Assembly: GCA_039621445.1 (NCBI GenBank)
Contig: CP154955.1
Coordinates: 31,886,542-31,950,541, forward strand
Source of the DNA: Euglena gracilis
Taxonomy: Eukaryota; Euglenida; Euglenophyceae; Euglenales
DNA length: 64,000 nucleotides
Direction: 5' to 3'
Below the pieces are notes generated by a model that was given only the letters and a program-made list of their open reading frames with translations, had not been told where the DNA came from and made no database searches. The position numbers were made by a program, and so were the translations under genes. Within the stretch, counting starts at the first letter, position 1. Each line of letters begins with the position of its first letter. Positions 1 through 10,720 of the stretch are shown here, piece after piece.

Positions 1-411
1 CCAACTCACCCATATGTTTTGAAAGGGGGAATTTTTTTTTTGTGCTTCCCAGCTCACAACAGTGGAATACTTTTTTCAACATTTTGGAACCTGCCAAAGA
101 GGGGATAGGGTGGGTCTGGACCCCCTCCCCTCCCCTCAACATCAATGGGTTCCCCCTAACCTCCTTGATCCCCAGGGCTGAAAGGTTTCGGAAGATCCCT
201 GGCAATCAGGGCTGTAGGGGAAAGTGGGGGGTCGACCCCCCACCCGCCCACCCACCCACCCCCACCAAATCGTGCAAAGAAAGTGTTGTCGGCGCCAAAG
301 GGACAAAAGAAAGGTTTGACCCCAAAAAAGCGCCCCCCCCCCCCTCCCCCGCCCCCCACCCATCGGGTTTCAGGGATTCCCGTCCAGCCCTGCTGGAACG
401 CCACCCCACAC

Positions 412-550
412 CGGTGATGACCACGTCTCCCGAACGCTTGCTGGTCTGCTTGTCGCGGTTGAGGAAGACGCGCCGCACGTCCTCCGCCACGCTGTTGACC
501 ATCTTCTTGGCAGGGTCAGCGTTCAGGCTGGTGCCCATCACGAGCAGCAC
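412..550 (-). CDS. Sirtuin copy 1, exon with LLVMGTSL
   Basis: Acceptor CCAG, donor GTGTGGGG, 46 codons plus one base. Encodes VLLVMGTSLNADPAKKMV and then a stretch ending VFLNRDKQTS. GTSL contacts the NAD ribose, and the Asn of LNRD is the second nucleotide-binding segment. The frame stays open into an acidic/basic tail; the final exon(s) lie left of the window. The sequence is identical to copy 2 at 50636-50774. Confidence 0.9.
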
Positions 551-3137
551 CTGGCACCGCTGGCCCCAGGGGGCAGTGCGGTGGGGAGTCGGAGCGGAAA
601 CCCCAAAAAGACCATTTTGGCCGCTTTATGTGGCTCCATTCCGGTGGTCTTCTCCCAAATGCAAAACTTTTCCTGCGCATCACCTTCCACCCGCCAATAT
701 CCTCTGAGCTGGATCCCCCTGCAGGAGTCGCTGCATGACGTCCTGCTTGAGTTCATCTTCCCATTGGGTTTGCATTTGCGACCGACCGGTTGCACCTGGA
801 CAATTCTCTTTTGAAAAAAATTTTGTGCACTTTTTTGCATCTCCCCAACATCACCCCGAGTACTTTCCCCAAAAGAAATAGCATCCAGAAAGGTAACATT
901 CAAATTCAAGCCCCCTTTGGATGCTATTTCTTCAGATATTAATTGTTTTTCAGTTGTCCATCTCAGACTTTGCTCTTTTGGGGCCCAAGGAGAGAAGGCA
1001 CCTCAGTGGAAAGGCAGAGAGGAGCGGCGGACAGGCCTCTACTGCCGCACCATAGAGCACCACAGAGGGATATGTGTTGGACAACCTCCACAGAACCATG
1101 CTTGGAGACGGTTGCTGGATAATGCCAGAAAAAGGCTGTCTGGCAAAAGACAAACGTTCCATGTGAGGTCGGGCAAGAGAGTTGTTTGAACCCCCCATTC
1201 ACTGGGTTTCAAAACGGAAAAAGAAACCCCCCACAAGCATACCCCCCCAATACAAACCCCAGGGCCTTCGGGGCCTTGACTTGATGACCAAATATTTACC
1301 CCCCGGGGTGTGCCGACAGGAGCACCACCAAGAAAAGAGGCTCTGCTGGCTGCAAATGCAGCTGACGAGCGCCTGGTCAAATAATCTCATTTCCACACTT
1401 CCTATGGCATTGTCTACTGTTTATATGATCTGATTAACACTTTCTGCTATTGTGTCTCGCGTTTGACAAGCCTTTGTGGATGTTATTTATTCAATGAAAG
1501 ACATTTCGAGTTTTGGGTTGCGACCTCCGGCTGCCCCCTGCGCCGAAGTCCGCCTGCACCTGAGCTTGGAAGGCAAGGGGCAAGTCCTCGCCGTATAAGA
1601 TCACGTCAGGCTTCACTCGGCCACCACACCTACACCAGCAGCGGGGGGCAACGGGTGGCAGAGGGTAGTCCCCCGCCAACACCCCGCCCAGTGCACAACA
1701 GGCGTGCCAGGCAGGTTTCTTTTCAAGGCCCCCCCACCTGAACTGGTCCCAACGGCACCAACGGGGGGGGGGGGATCCGATTTTGGCAAATCCCAAAAAA
1801 CCTCGCCCCGAAACCCACACCAGGACCTCCGGCCCGGGAAACCCCCCTGGGGGGGGGGATCCGGCCCCAGACAGACAGGAAGCCTTAGTGCAACTAAGGG
1901 GGGTCCGGCCCCAGACCGGGACCTTCCGAGTTAAAACACGCCGGATGCCGGGGGGGGGTAGCAGGCACAGACCCGGGGGCCGAGCAGGGGGAGAGGCGGC
2001 CTGCCTCCACGTCGCCGCGCACCACCGCAGCGTCCACCTCCGCGTGGCAGCGCGTGCAGTGCGCCCGCTCGAAGCTGCCGTGCATCGCCCGCGGGGCGGG
2101 GCTGGGGTGGGGGGGGCCCCCCCCCCCCCCCGCCGCCAAGAGAGGCCCCCACCCCCCAACGGAAATGCGGGGGCGCCGCAAGCGACGGATCCCAACAATG
2201 GCACCGCCCCTGTCGCTAAAGTGGTGGAAGTTCGAAAGAAAAGGGACAAAAAGCACTGGGTCAGCAGGGGCCAACAAGGAGAAGGGTAAGAGCACCTCCG
2301 CTTCAGTCGGGGAGAGGGGGGTCAGCCACCCCAACCAATTTCCACCAAAACATCAACCGGGGATCGGCGACAAAATGCAACAACACATCCCAAAAAAATG
2401 CAAAAATGGATGTTGTATGAGAATTTCTTAAAAGACGTCAAGGATAAACATTTTTCTGCTGGAGAGGACGTTTTATGCAGCAGTGCAACAGTTATGCAAC
2501 AGTGTATGCATTTCAAAAAAAATCATTTTGTCCATCTTGGGGGCATTTTCTCCCCCTGATGAACGGGGGGGATTATGGACTGCGCATCATATCATAAAAC
2601 GGAACGCTGCTCTCATGGGGGACGGTGCAAATTTTGTGCCACCTGTCACCTGTCACCCTAATTTGCAAAAATAATTCAAAATAATTCAAAAAGTGTAAAA
2701 TATGAACGTTTCCCCAAAACTTTCATTACGGAAAATATGCAAACTGCAAACGTATATTCTTCCCCTCCAACTCGTCACATGCCAGGGGGATACATTTCGT
2801 GGCCTTGATTTCTGTTTTTTTTGAAGTTGAAGGCCTGCAGCGCCCTGGTCTGCACCACCTTCTCCCGGGGTATATCCGCCTTGAATTCCAGCCCGTCGAT
2901 GTTCTGGTCAGGGAGCAAACAAAAACTGAGGATTCCCCCCCCAAAAACGACAGCCAAAAATGGTTGAGAGCGGTGGGTGTGTGGACGCGGAGCCCTTTTG
3001 CCTCTCCTGCTTTGTATGAATCATAATGGTAGGATGCACCTTTGACAAATTACGAGCTCATTGGTTGAAGATTTTCATCATCGCAAATGCGAAGCCTTGC
3101 AGAACACACACAATCACACACACAATACACAGCACAC

Positions 3138-3199
<62 letters not shown>

Positions 3200-5537
3200 A
3201 CAAACACAACACAACACACACACACACACACACACAAACACGCACGCACGCACACATGCACGCACGCACGCACACACGCATGCACGCACGCACACCCACA
3301 TCCACACCTATAGCACACCCACACCTGGGTGTACACGCGAAACAGCATCCCCTGACGGTCCAGCTCCCGCAGCAGCTGGTGGGTGGGGGTGGGGGTGCAA
3401 TCCGTCCTCATTAGTGCCTGGCACGCCTCGAGGAACGGCTGCGGGTTGAGGTCGAAGCAATTCAGGTGGAACACATCCTGCAGAGGGGACAAGAATGCTC
3501 TGCGGAGGGGACAGGGATGCCCAGCCCTGACCTGTATTCGTCAAACTGCAATATTGCCAAAAAGCACCCCCAGCACGTTTGTCCAGAAGCACATCCGTCG
3601 ACCGCGCAGAGAATAATCAACCTGCCTCGAACGACAACACACGTTGAGCGGACTGCGACGAAACTTTTTTCTTCAGATCCCCCTGGGGGTTTCGGGGTGC
3701 CGGAGGCGTGCCCCAGCAAGCAATTTAACCCGACCCGGAGAAGGATGCACCGTTTGCCGCTCTTGTGGGGCATGGCTTGACCACGAGCCCACCGAAAACC
3801 AGAATGCCCCCTCCCGTGGCCCTGTGCCACACCTCGGGGCGGACCAGCAGGGGGTACTTGCGCTTCAGCATGGGGAAGACGCCGGAGGCCGAGCGGAAGT
3901 CGGGGAGCCCCGCCGACGTCGAGATCCCTGGGGGGGGGGCATGGGGCAGCGCAGACGGAGGTGATTTGTCCGATCTTTTCAGCCAGTGGTGATTGGAAGA
4001 GCACAACTGAAAACTTGACGTGGGGGCTCAGACAAATTCGGAGGGGGGTCCGGACACACCAACCCACCCCCTGACACACACACACACCCTCTGACACCAA
4101 AATTGACCCTGAGCCCCCCCCCCCCCCACAGGGGGGCTCAGGGGGACAATTTTGGTACGCTTCGCGCCGAAAATAGACCAAAACCCCGCCTCTGGCGGGG
4201 TGCCCACTTAGCCCAAATGCACGCCGTGTGACGTTTCTTGCCCTCGAGGCAGCAGAATCTTCTGCTGGCGACGACACTGACACTGACCAACCTGATTATC
4301 CCTGACCCACAAAGCCATAACTCCATGTGCTTCCCTTGATTTGCATCCCAGAGGGTGGCCTGGTTATTTAATAAGTCTTATTTGTTCAATGTTAATTTGA
4401 ACCGGACAGCACCTTGACTCACTTTCTTTCACCCTCGCAGCTGTGCTTGCACAGCATCTCGACTCTGTGGACACTGTGTCCCCACTCACGCAAGCACCTA
4501 TGGTCATCCAGAGCCCCAGATCCAGTCACGCCCAGTCACACCCACGCCCAGTCATGCCCAATCACGCCAACAGAAATACCAAACACCCCAGCTTTAAGCG
4601 GTAGATTGTTTTGACACCTTTGCCAACGTCCGGCTGCCATTGGCTTTTTTGGCCACTTTTGGCTGCTCTTGGTTGCTTGCATTTCACCTCCTTTGGCCAC
4701 CTTTTTGTTGCCTCTGACTGCTTTGGCCAATTCTTGCTGCTTTTGACTGCTTTTGGCCACTTTTTTTCTGCTTTCAATTTCAAAAGTGGGGGAAAATGGT
4801 CGAAAATGGCCAAAAATGGTCCAAAATTGGCCAAAAGTTGCTAAAACACTGTGCAAAAATCGACTGGAAAAAAAACGATGAAACTGGCCAAATCAATCAA
4901 AAGCAGCAAAAAGTGGCCTTTTCTGCCATTTTGGTGGCATTATTGGACATTTTTTTTGGCTAAAAATGGCCATAAAGATGGCAAAAGTGGGCAAAACAGG
5001 CAAAAAAAGTCAGAAGGTGGCAAACGCAGCCAAAAAAATGGCCCAAAATAGCTAAAAGTGGCCAAAAAGGGCCAGAAGGGGCAAAAATGGTAAAAAAAAC
5101 GGCCAAAAGTGGCCAAAAATTTGCCAGTCACTGCCGGTCGCGTCCAGTCACGGAACCCCACCTATGGGGGTCCTCAAAACCAGCCACGCCCAGTCATGCC
5201 CAGTCACGCCCAGTCATTTCATAGGTGCTTCTTCACAAATAATTGCTGTAAAAACTTAACCTTTGAAAAAAAATTCCTTTTGTTGTCTTGCGCAATTGTG
5301 CAAATAAAGTTCTTCTTGCAATTTCGCAAGACAATCGTTCAAAAATACGAGCAGTGCTCATGAAATTGCAGAAGTGGTCCGTTTGTGTAAATGCTCAAAC
5401 GGCAAACGGGCCAACAAAATTTGAAAAAACAATCGGTGGTGTGGTGCAAAGCCGGTCTCATCTGCCCAAAATTAAAATTGTTCCCTCACCAACCCATATA
5501 GACGAGGCAGTTTTGGCAGTCCTTTAACAACCGTGCT

Positions 5538-5574
<37 letters not shown>

Positions 5575-8500
5575 TGTGCAATCCCTTGTGCTCTGGGGCA
5601 CCCTGACAGTCAAAGTCTTTGACTTTGACTTTCCCACTGCAGTCTCGGGGTGGCACACCACACCACAAGGAAATAATTTGGGTTGGATACCAGGTATGAT
5701 GACTTCAAAAAGTCCATCTTCACAAGCACAATTGCACAATTGACCAGCCTAACAACGTGCCAAGTGCAAGATCGCTGGTTTTGTAACCTGGAGACAATCA
5801 TTATTGAAGAATTTTGGAACATGGTTTGAATCTTTACCACTCCACCGCCCCCCACCTCTTCCCGTTTTCCCGATTTTCAGGTCAAATTCAATTTTGGTGA
5901 TTTCGACGCCGAAATAAAAATTGGTAAAAGCTAACTAACTCCTTGGATGGTGCTGTGGTCGGTGGGGGATTTTCGACCCCCCCCCCACCAGGCCTCCGTG
6001 TAGCCCTTCATCTTGGGCAGTCGATCTCGCATTTAAGCTTTTTTTTACATCGTCTTGCAAATTGTGGAAAAAAAATCCTTTTTTTCATTCTCGGGTTTAG
6101 ATGTGTGCTTTTGAACTGCTGGTAATACGTCGGCCCTCAGTATCTGGATATTCATCATTTCCCGGCAGAGAAACATGGGGGGAAGGCCAAAATTTGGTGT
6201 TTTTGGCCCTGCACCCAGCTTTGAATCCCCCACGTTTGACCCCTGGGAATTGAGAATTGAGAAATTATCCCAAAAACCAAAAACACACAAACTGACGGCA
6301 CCCTGTTGCCAGCTGCCAAGTGCCAAACTGCCAGCGCCGTTGGGGGGTATCTGTAGGGGGATGCTTCGATCTAACCGATCCAACCACCTGGAAGGACGTT
6401 GGAGGAAGCTCTGGAGCCCCTTCGAGCATCCTCGAACGACCTCGACTGACATTCGAGGATGCTCCAGAGCAGGGGGGGGGAATTGCACATAGGGGGGTCA
6501 AAAATTGCAGTACAAAAAAATTGCCCAAAATTGCACAAAATTGCACAGAATTGCACACACCAGAAAAGCAATACCAGAAACCAGAAAAATTGCAAATTCT
6601 GTCAATTTACCCGGTCGGTTCGCCCTAAAAGTTGGAGCACAACCAGCCGTGGCAATATGCGATGGCAGTGCTTACGCCATTCATCCTGAATTTGTTCATC
6701 ATCCAGCGGAAGGCACAACATTTCATACGTAGAGATGTCATTCTCAAGGTCGGTCAAATTATCAGGGCACAAAATACGAACCTGTTTGTAGAACACCCAT
6801 TGCTCCTTTGCCGATTGGCCGACTGGGTTTGCACACTGAGCAAACCAACAATAAACAGCCACATCAGTTTCCCAGCAAAAAAAAAACCCGGTAAATTCTC
6901 AATTGCATCAAAAACTAACATTTTCCAAAACAAAATGTCCTGGGCCGTGTGCAATTAATTGCGCAAAATTGCAAAAAAAATGCACATTTCAGGAAAATCG
7001 AAAATTGCACAAAACTGCAAAAAATGAACGGTACAATTTTCTCCCCCTCTGTCTAGAGTATCCTCCCAAGTTCCTGAATACAGGTTTCACAAGACTGAGG
7101 CCCTGCGAACAGTTGTGTCTGAAAGGACATGCACAACAAAAGGGAGTTGCACCCACATGGATTTCGTTATTAGGGCCCTGCGAACAGGTGCATGTGAAAG
7201 GACTTGTACAGCAAGGGGGATTTTCACACAAGGCATCTTACTGTCTTTTTGACCTCGAACGACCTTCGAGGATGCTCTAGAGCATCCTCAAACGTGCTGG
7301 AACGACTTTAGAGGATGCTCCAGAGCATCCTCAAACCACCTGGAACGACGTTCCAGGAGGCTCTAGAGCATCCTTGAGCGACCTCGAACGGACGTTCAAG
7401 GAGGCTCTAGACACGCCTTTTTTTTAAAGAAGAATCACACCCCCCTGGAGTTCGTAAAGAGATGCTGCTCTGGAGCATCCTCCTGCATCCACAACCTTCC
7501 CAGTGCCATGGGGGTGTTTTGGCGACCGGGTGACAGATCCACCCCTTTGTCTGGGCACAGGGTTTCGGGGGTTACAGGGAATCCCCGAAACCCTGAGGAT
7601 GGAGCACCTTGCCCTCCCCCAAACAGCCCTGGGGGTGGGCGTGGTGTGCGGTGTAATGTCTTAACAGTCAATGGTTCTCTGGAAACAAGTGGCTTGCGCT
7701 GTCCCTGTGTCCTTGGGAAGAGGCAAAAGAGAATTGCAGCACCATCAATCGGACGCTCAAAGTTCCTAGAAGATCCCTTTTGGTTTCCTCGAAGGTGAAT
7801 GCAATCGTCTGGGCATTCCCAAAAACAAAAAGGCGGCAATACGTTACTGCCTGCGCGGTGGCCCCCGTAGTTCACACCCGGGGCTGACCCTGCCCTAAAG
7901 AAGAGACCCGAAACCAAATCTTTCTGTTTTTTTTTCCGCCCGACCTGCTGGGCACCGAATCAAATGCACAGTTTTGGCGGCCAAGCCCAAGCAGAGGGTT
8001 AGGGCTCAGGAATAGGGTTTGTTTTGGATTTAGGGGGGGGGGTAAGATTGAATTCAGGCCCTAAATTACGCACAAATTTGGTCCGAAACTCGCCCAACCC
8101 TAACCCTATTCCTCTGAATAACCGGTGGAGGAGGCACATTACCCCCAATGTGTGGGTGATTCGCGCCCCTTGCCAAACAAAGTGCAAGAAATTATGGCAG
8201 CCATAAACCATAAATTACTATGCCCCCAGGAGGTTCCCAGTTGTTTGCCAAGGGGGGAGGTACCTTTTCTTCAGGGCAGGATGAAAGGGGTTTCATCGGA
8301 ATTATTTTTGACGAATTCTGTTATCTTAGGCATGGGAATCAAATTTTTAGATGTGATTCCGATGCTGTTCACTTGTGGTGGGCGGCTCGAAAAGAATCCA
8401 GGGTTTAAAAAAAAGCAGGCTGGAGGTCCCCCACCACCCACCGCCCATAAAGTTTAGGAATTCCCATTCGGCCCTGGCGATGACCACTCATCCTCTCGTG

Positions 8501-8747
8501 CCAACTTCGGATCCACCCCACACACCCCACCCCCCCCCCCCCAATCCCCCCCCCCCCCCCCGCTCACATCACACCGGCCCCCACCAGCGCCAAGACGTCG
8601 CCGCCCTTCAGCAGCGCCAGCAGCTCCTGCAGCTGGCCCTGGGCGTGGCTGCGGCGGGTGCCGGGGGCCGCCGGCGGCCGGAGGTCCGCGCCGTCCCACT
8701 GCCGCTGCCGCCGCCGCTTTGGGGCGGGCGGTCCCCCGTCAGCCGCT
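412..8747 (-). CDS. Sirtuin (SIR2-family NAD-dependent protein deacylase), copy 1, multi-exon, 3' end outside window
   Basis: Seven exons give a near-complete sirtuin catalytic core. In order on the minus strand they are 8747-8575, 3927-3833, 3477-3325, 2903-2842 (or 2859), 2101-1973, 1629-1542 and 550-412. Visible landmarks: the NAD-binding GAG plus ISTSAGLPDFRS; YTQ then NIDGLE; HGSF with the catalytic His; a four-cysteine zinc ribbon; GRVKPDVILYGE; and LLVMGTSL. Sirtuins remove acyl groups from lysine using NAD+. The N-terminus upstream of 8747 and the C-terminus beyond 412 are missing: exon 1 starts mid-codon and the last exon ends with a GTGTGG donor. The first intron is about 4.6 kb. 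Phases match at every junction if GC donors are allowed after exons 4 and 6. The subfamily cannot be fixed by eye. Copy 2 lies at 50636-58972. Confidence 0.9.
873..932. repeat. Stem-loop in sirtuin intron
   Basis: AAGAAATAGCATCC at 873-886 pairs perfectly with GGATGCTATTTCTT at 919-932 (14 bp stem, 32-nt loop). It lies in the intron before the last visible sirtuin exon and is unchanged in copy 2 at 51097-51156. Confidence 0.75.
1542..1629 (-). CDS. Sirtuin copy 1, exon with CGGRVKPDVILYGE
   Basis: Begins one base into a codon after GTGTAG and encodes CGGRVKPDVILYGEDLP and then a helix ending VQADFG. [GR]-[LI]-[VIL]-[KR]-P-x-[IV]-V-x-[FY]-G-E is the sirtuin substrate-groove motif. The exon must run past VQADF to give normal spacing to LLVMGTSL; this requires a GC donor (GCAGGG) at 1541-1540. 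Confidence 0.85.
1973..2101 (-). CDS. Sirtuin copy 1, exon with catalytic His and first zinc-ribbon cysteines
   Basis: Encodes AMHGSFERAHCTRCH, then a stretch ending VEAGRLSPC. The His of HGSF is the general base of sirtuins; CTRC is the first half of the structural zinc site. With the GTCTGT donor the phase matches the next exon and the second half reads C-S-A-P-G-C, a CX4C spacing rather than the usual CX2C. Copy 2 differs by one base (Pro to Leu before RAM). Confidence 0.85.
2842..2903 (-). CDS. Sirtuin copy 1, exon with NIDGLE
   Basis: Encodes NIDGLEFKADIPREK and probably VVQTR. The Asn and Asp of NID line the NAD and acyl-lysine pocket. The start (CCAG, then AAC) is clear. Two ends are possible: a GTGGTG donor giving 2859, or a GC donor giving 2842. 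Only the GC choice leaves the phase needed by the next exon, so 2842 is preferred. Confidence 0.8.
3134..3300. repeat. (CA)n / (CACG)n microsatellite
   Basis: A pure CA tract followed by interrupted ACAAC and CACGCACG units in the intron between the YTQ and NIDGLE exons. Its length differs slightly in copy 2 (about 53360-53527). Confidence 0.95.
3325..3477 (-). CDS. Sirtuin copy 1, exon from DVFHLNCF to YTQ
   Basis: A 153-nt, phase-0 exon of 51 codons, CTGCAG acceptor and GTGTGGGT donor. It encodes the helical segment with NPQPF, THQLLRELDRQG and the conserved RVYTQ that leads into NIDGLE. The following intron contains the long CA/CACG microsatellite at 3134-3300. Confidence 0.92.
3833..3927 (-). 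CDS. Sirtuin copy 1, exon with ISTSAGLPDFRS motif
   Basis: A 95-nt exon that begins after a poly-C tract plus AG and ends at GTGTGGCA. It encodes ISTSAGLPDFRSASGVF and ends RPE. The G-I-S-x-S-A-G-[IL]-P-D-F-R signature binds NAD and is diagnostic of the SIR2 family. The 5' phase (G|GG) matches the preceding exon exactly. Confidence 0.92.
4493..5229. mobile_element. MITE-like element, AGCACCTATG ends, GGCCA/TGGCC-rich interior
   Basis: Bounded by AGCACCTATG and CATAGGTGCT in inverted orientation. Next to the ends are CCCAGTCA(C/T)GCC repeats. The interior is made of GGCCACTTTT-type units on one side and AAAATGGCC-type units on the other, so it can fold into a long imperfect hairpin. It lies in the 4.6-kb sirtuin intron. 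Related shorter copies are at 39319-39438 and 41236-41315, and it is duplicated at about 54724-55460. No coding region or clear target duplication seen. Confidence 0.55.
5537..5571. repeat. (GT)n microsatellite
   Basis: A pure GT run. Copy 2 has a differently interrupted version at about 55758-55794, one of the few clear length differences between the duplicates. Confidence 0.9.
6395..7420. repeat. Cluster of GAGGATGCTC hairpin repeats and AAATTGCA repeats
   Basis: Palindromes of the type GAGGATGCTCTAGAGCATCC occur at 6400-6476 and again repeatedly at 7252-7420. AAAATTGCAC units lie at 6500-6560 and 6955-7025. I see no exon in the stretch between the sirtuin exons at 3.9 and 8.6 kb. Confidence 0.7.
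7998..8115. repeat. Degenerate telomere-like inverted pair
   Basis: GGGTTAGGG...AATAGGG at about 8000-8020 is mirrored by CCCAACCCTAACCCTATTCC at 8092-8111. The two could pair around a G-rich loop. Same in copy 2. Confidence 0.6.
8575..8747 (-). CDS. Sirtuin copy 1, exon with start of Rossmann fold
   Basis: A 173-nt exon bounded by TGCAG at its start and GTGTGATG at its end. It encodes a basic segment (PKRRRQRQ) followed by LLALLKGGDVLALVGAG, the first beta strand and glycine loop of the sirtuin NAD site. It ends one base into a Gly codon that is completed by the next exon, 4.6 kb away. The basic run could act in nuclear targeting, which is inference. Copy 2 has Arg in place of one Trp (QRD versus QWD). 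Confidence 0.85.
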
Positions 8748-9574
8748 CTGCAGGGGGGGGGGCACAGTCAGGCCGGAGGAGAGGCACCAGCGGTGGGAAA
8801 GCACGCACGGGGAGGTCAACCTTCATCCCTGGAGGGGACGTGTGCTACGGGGTGTCTGCCCGAAGCACCCTGAGCACCGCCCGGGGTCGGCTTTCGGTGC
8901 CCCGGCCAGCGTTTTAAGCGGGCGGGGGGGGGGGGGTGGGTCTGGACCCCGGGGGGGGGGGGGAGGGTCGGACGAACCTCCTCCCCCTGTGCAAAAATCG
9001 CGTTTTCACGTTTTTTTTCTTGAAAAATCGGTCACAACATACACAAAATTTTTCATCTTCGTGCCGGAAAAATTTTGGGGGGTTCCCGGGGCCTCGGTCC
9101 GAAGGGGGGGAGGAGGGGGGTGGTCTGGACCTCCCCCCCCCCCTGCAAAACCTCCACTCACTTAATACTCTGCTCGGCCGACCCAGCCGACTTCAGCGGA
9201 AGAAAGGCCGTTAAGGCGCCAGCCGTGGGGTGGGTGAGCGCTGTTGCGCAAACTCAATCCCTACCCCCCCCCACTAATAGAGCTGCGGAGCCAAATAGAG
9301 CTGCGGGTCGAAATAATGCTGCACCCCCTGCCGGATGAAGTGAACTTCCAATGGTGTGGCACCCCCCAAAACATAGCAATGTGAAATGCGTAGAAGCTCG
9401 TGCAACTAACTGCAGACCAGGGGGGAAAAATGCAACTTGGCCCTTCAAATTATGCAAGTCAAAAAATGCAAAAAAATGCAAAAAATGCAAAAAAATGCAA
9501 AAAAATGCAACTTGCATGAAAACCTTGAGAAAAAGCTGGAATATGACAGAGCTTTGCTGCCTAAAATCAAAAAA

Positions 9575-9800
9575 AATTCCAGGGCAAAATATTTTATGCA
9601 AAAAAACGCAAAAAAAATGCAAAAAAATCCAAACATATGCCAACCAATTACAAAATTTTTTTTCCAGGGCAAAATATTTTATGCAAAAAAATGCAAAAAA
9701 AATGCAAAAAAATCCAAACATACGGCAACCAACTACAAAATTTTTTTCCAGGGCAAAATCTTTTATGCAAAAAAATGAAAAAAATGCAAAAAAAATGCAA
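9575..9800. repeat. About 85-bp tandem repeat, three copies
   Basis: Units starting CCAGGGCAAAATATTTTATG at about 9578, 9665 and 9747, each followed by runs of ATGCAAAAAA and CCAAACATA. A preceding stretch (9455-9515) is simple (ATGCAAAAAA)n. Present in copy 2 at about 59808-60030 with small changes. Confidence 0.8.
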
Positions 9801-10144
9801 ATTTCGAGAAAACCTGATTATGCAAAAAAATGCAAATTATGCAAGTTGCATTCCCCCCCCCCCCCTGTGCAGACACCTTTTTGTAACCCGCAGAGAGGGG
9901 AAAGGGGACGAATTTCCACCCGAACAACTCACAGAAATCGTCCGAAGATGAACCAGATGACCACCTCAATCAAGACAATCAAATCAATCAGATCAACCAG
10001 ACGAGTGCACCTCACCAGTCTCAGAGTAGGACATCGAGCAGGCAAAAAGGGTGCCGGGACTAAGAGGCACTCAGTCCAATAATACGGCAGGGTCCAAATA
10101 GTGTTGCACTCCCTGCCGCCGGAGGCGGCCGTCCAATAGTGCTG

Positions 10145-10360
10145 CAGTGCAATAACCCCCCCCCAAATAACACCCCCCCCGGTGTGTTATTTGGGGGGGG
10201 GTGTGACATGGGGGGGGGGGGGGCCCTTTTAAAATGGAAAACCAAAGAAAAAGGGGGGGGGGGGGTGTTATTTGGGCGCTCGAAATCGGCCCCTGAGGGG
10301 GGTGTGTTATTTGGGGGGTGTTATTTGGGGGGGGTTTACTATTTGGGGGGGTTTAGCCGC
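10145..10360. repeat. G-rich GTGTTATTTGGGG repeats
   Basis: Several copies of GTGTTATTTGGGG on the plus strand, preceded by inverted copies (CCAAATAACACCCC). G runs of four to eleven could form quadruplexes. This segment is one of the more divergent parts between the two duplicates. Confidence 0.7.
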
Positions 10361-10489
10361 CTTCTCGCAAAAAAAAAAGGCCTGGTGGGGATCTAAACCG
10401 GGAGGGAGGCCCGGGCACGGAGCAGGTGGGGGGCACACCCGGTGGGCGGCGGTGGGGCAGCCTCTGGGCTGGGGGGCCCGGGCGGGGAC

Positions 10490-10720
10490 GCGGGGACGAC
10501 GGAGTTCAGCAACAGAATTGAGGGTGAACCTGCACTCGGCGGCGGGACTGGACCGGGTGGGCAGGCCAGGGTTGGCCGGGGGAGAGGCCGGGGGGGTTGG
10601 GCGGTGGGATGTGGGGGGGGGGCGTCTGGGGAGAAGAAGCCACAGAAGGCGTCGGTGGGGAGTTCAGGGTTCCCTCAGGGGGGGGGGGGCTGGTGAACTG
10701 CGGCCCCGTTGGCCAGCCCT
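10490..10720 (-). other. GC-rich block, possible upstream sirtuin exon
   Basis: A GC-rich island that reads proline-rich on the minus strand. A donor GTTCACCC at about 10530 with frame ...SSPAAEC would give the phase required by the first recognised sirtuin exon. Indels between the two duplicates break the longer proline-rich frames, so only the last few codons, if any, can be coding. Treat as a candidate only. Confidence 0.25.

Noticed and set aside
1491-2249. A single 252-codon protein on the minus strand
   Set aside because: It fuses the real sirtuin exon (1629-1542) to intron sequence; the zinc-ribbon exon lies in another frame.
3026-3492. His/Thr-rich and Cys/Val-rich frames over CA repeats, also at 20002-20622, 37233-37526, 42104-42479 and 53253-53723
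   Set aside because: Translations of microsatellites, not proteins.
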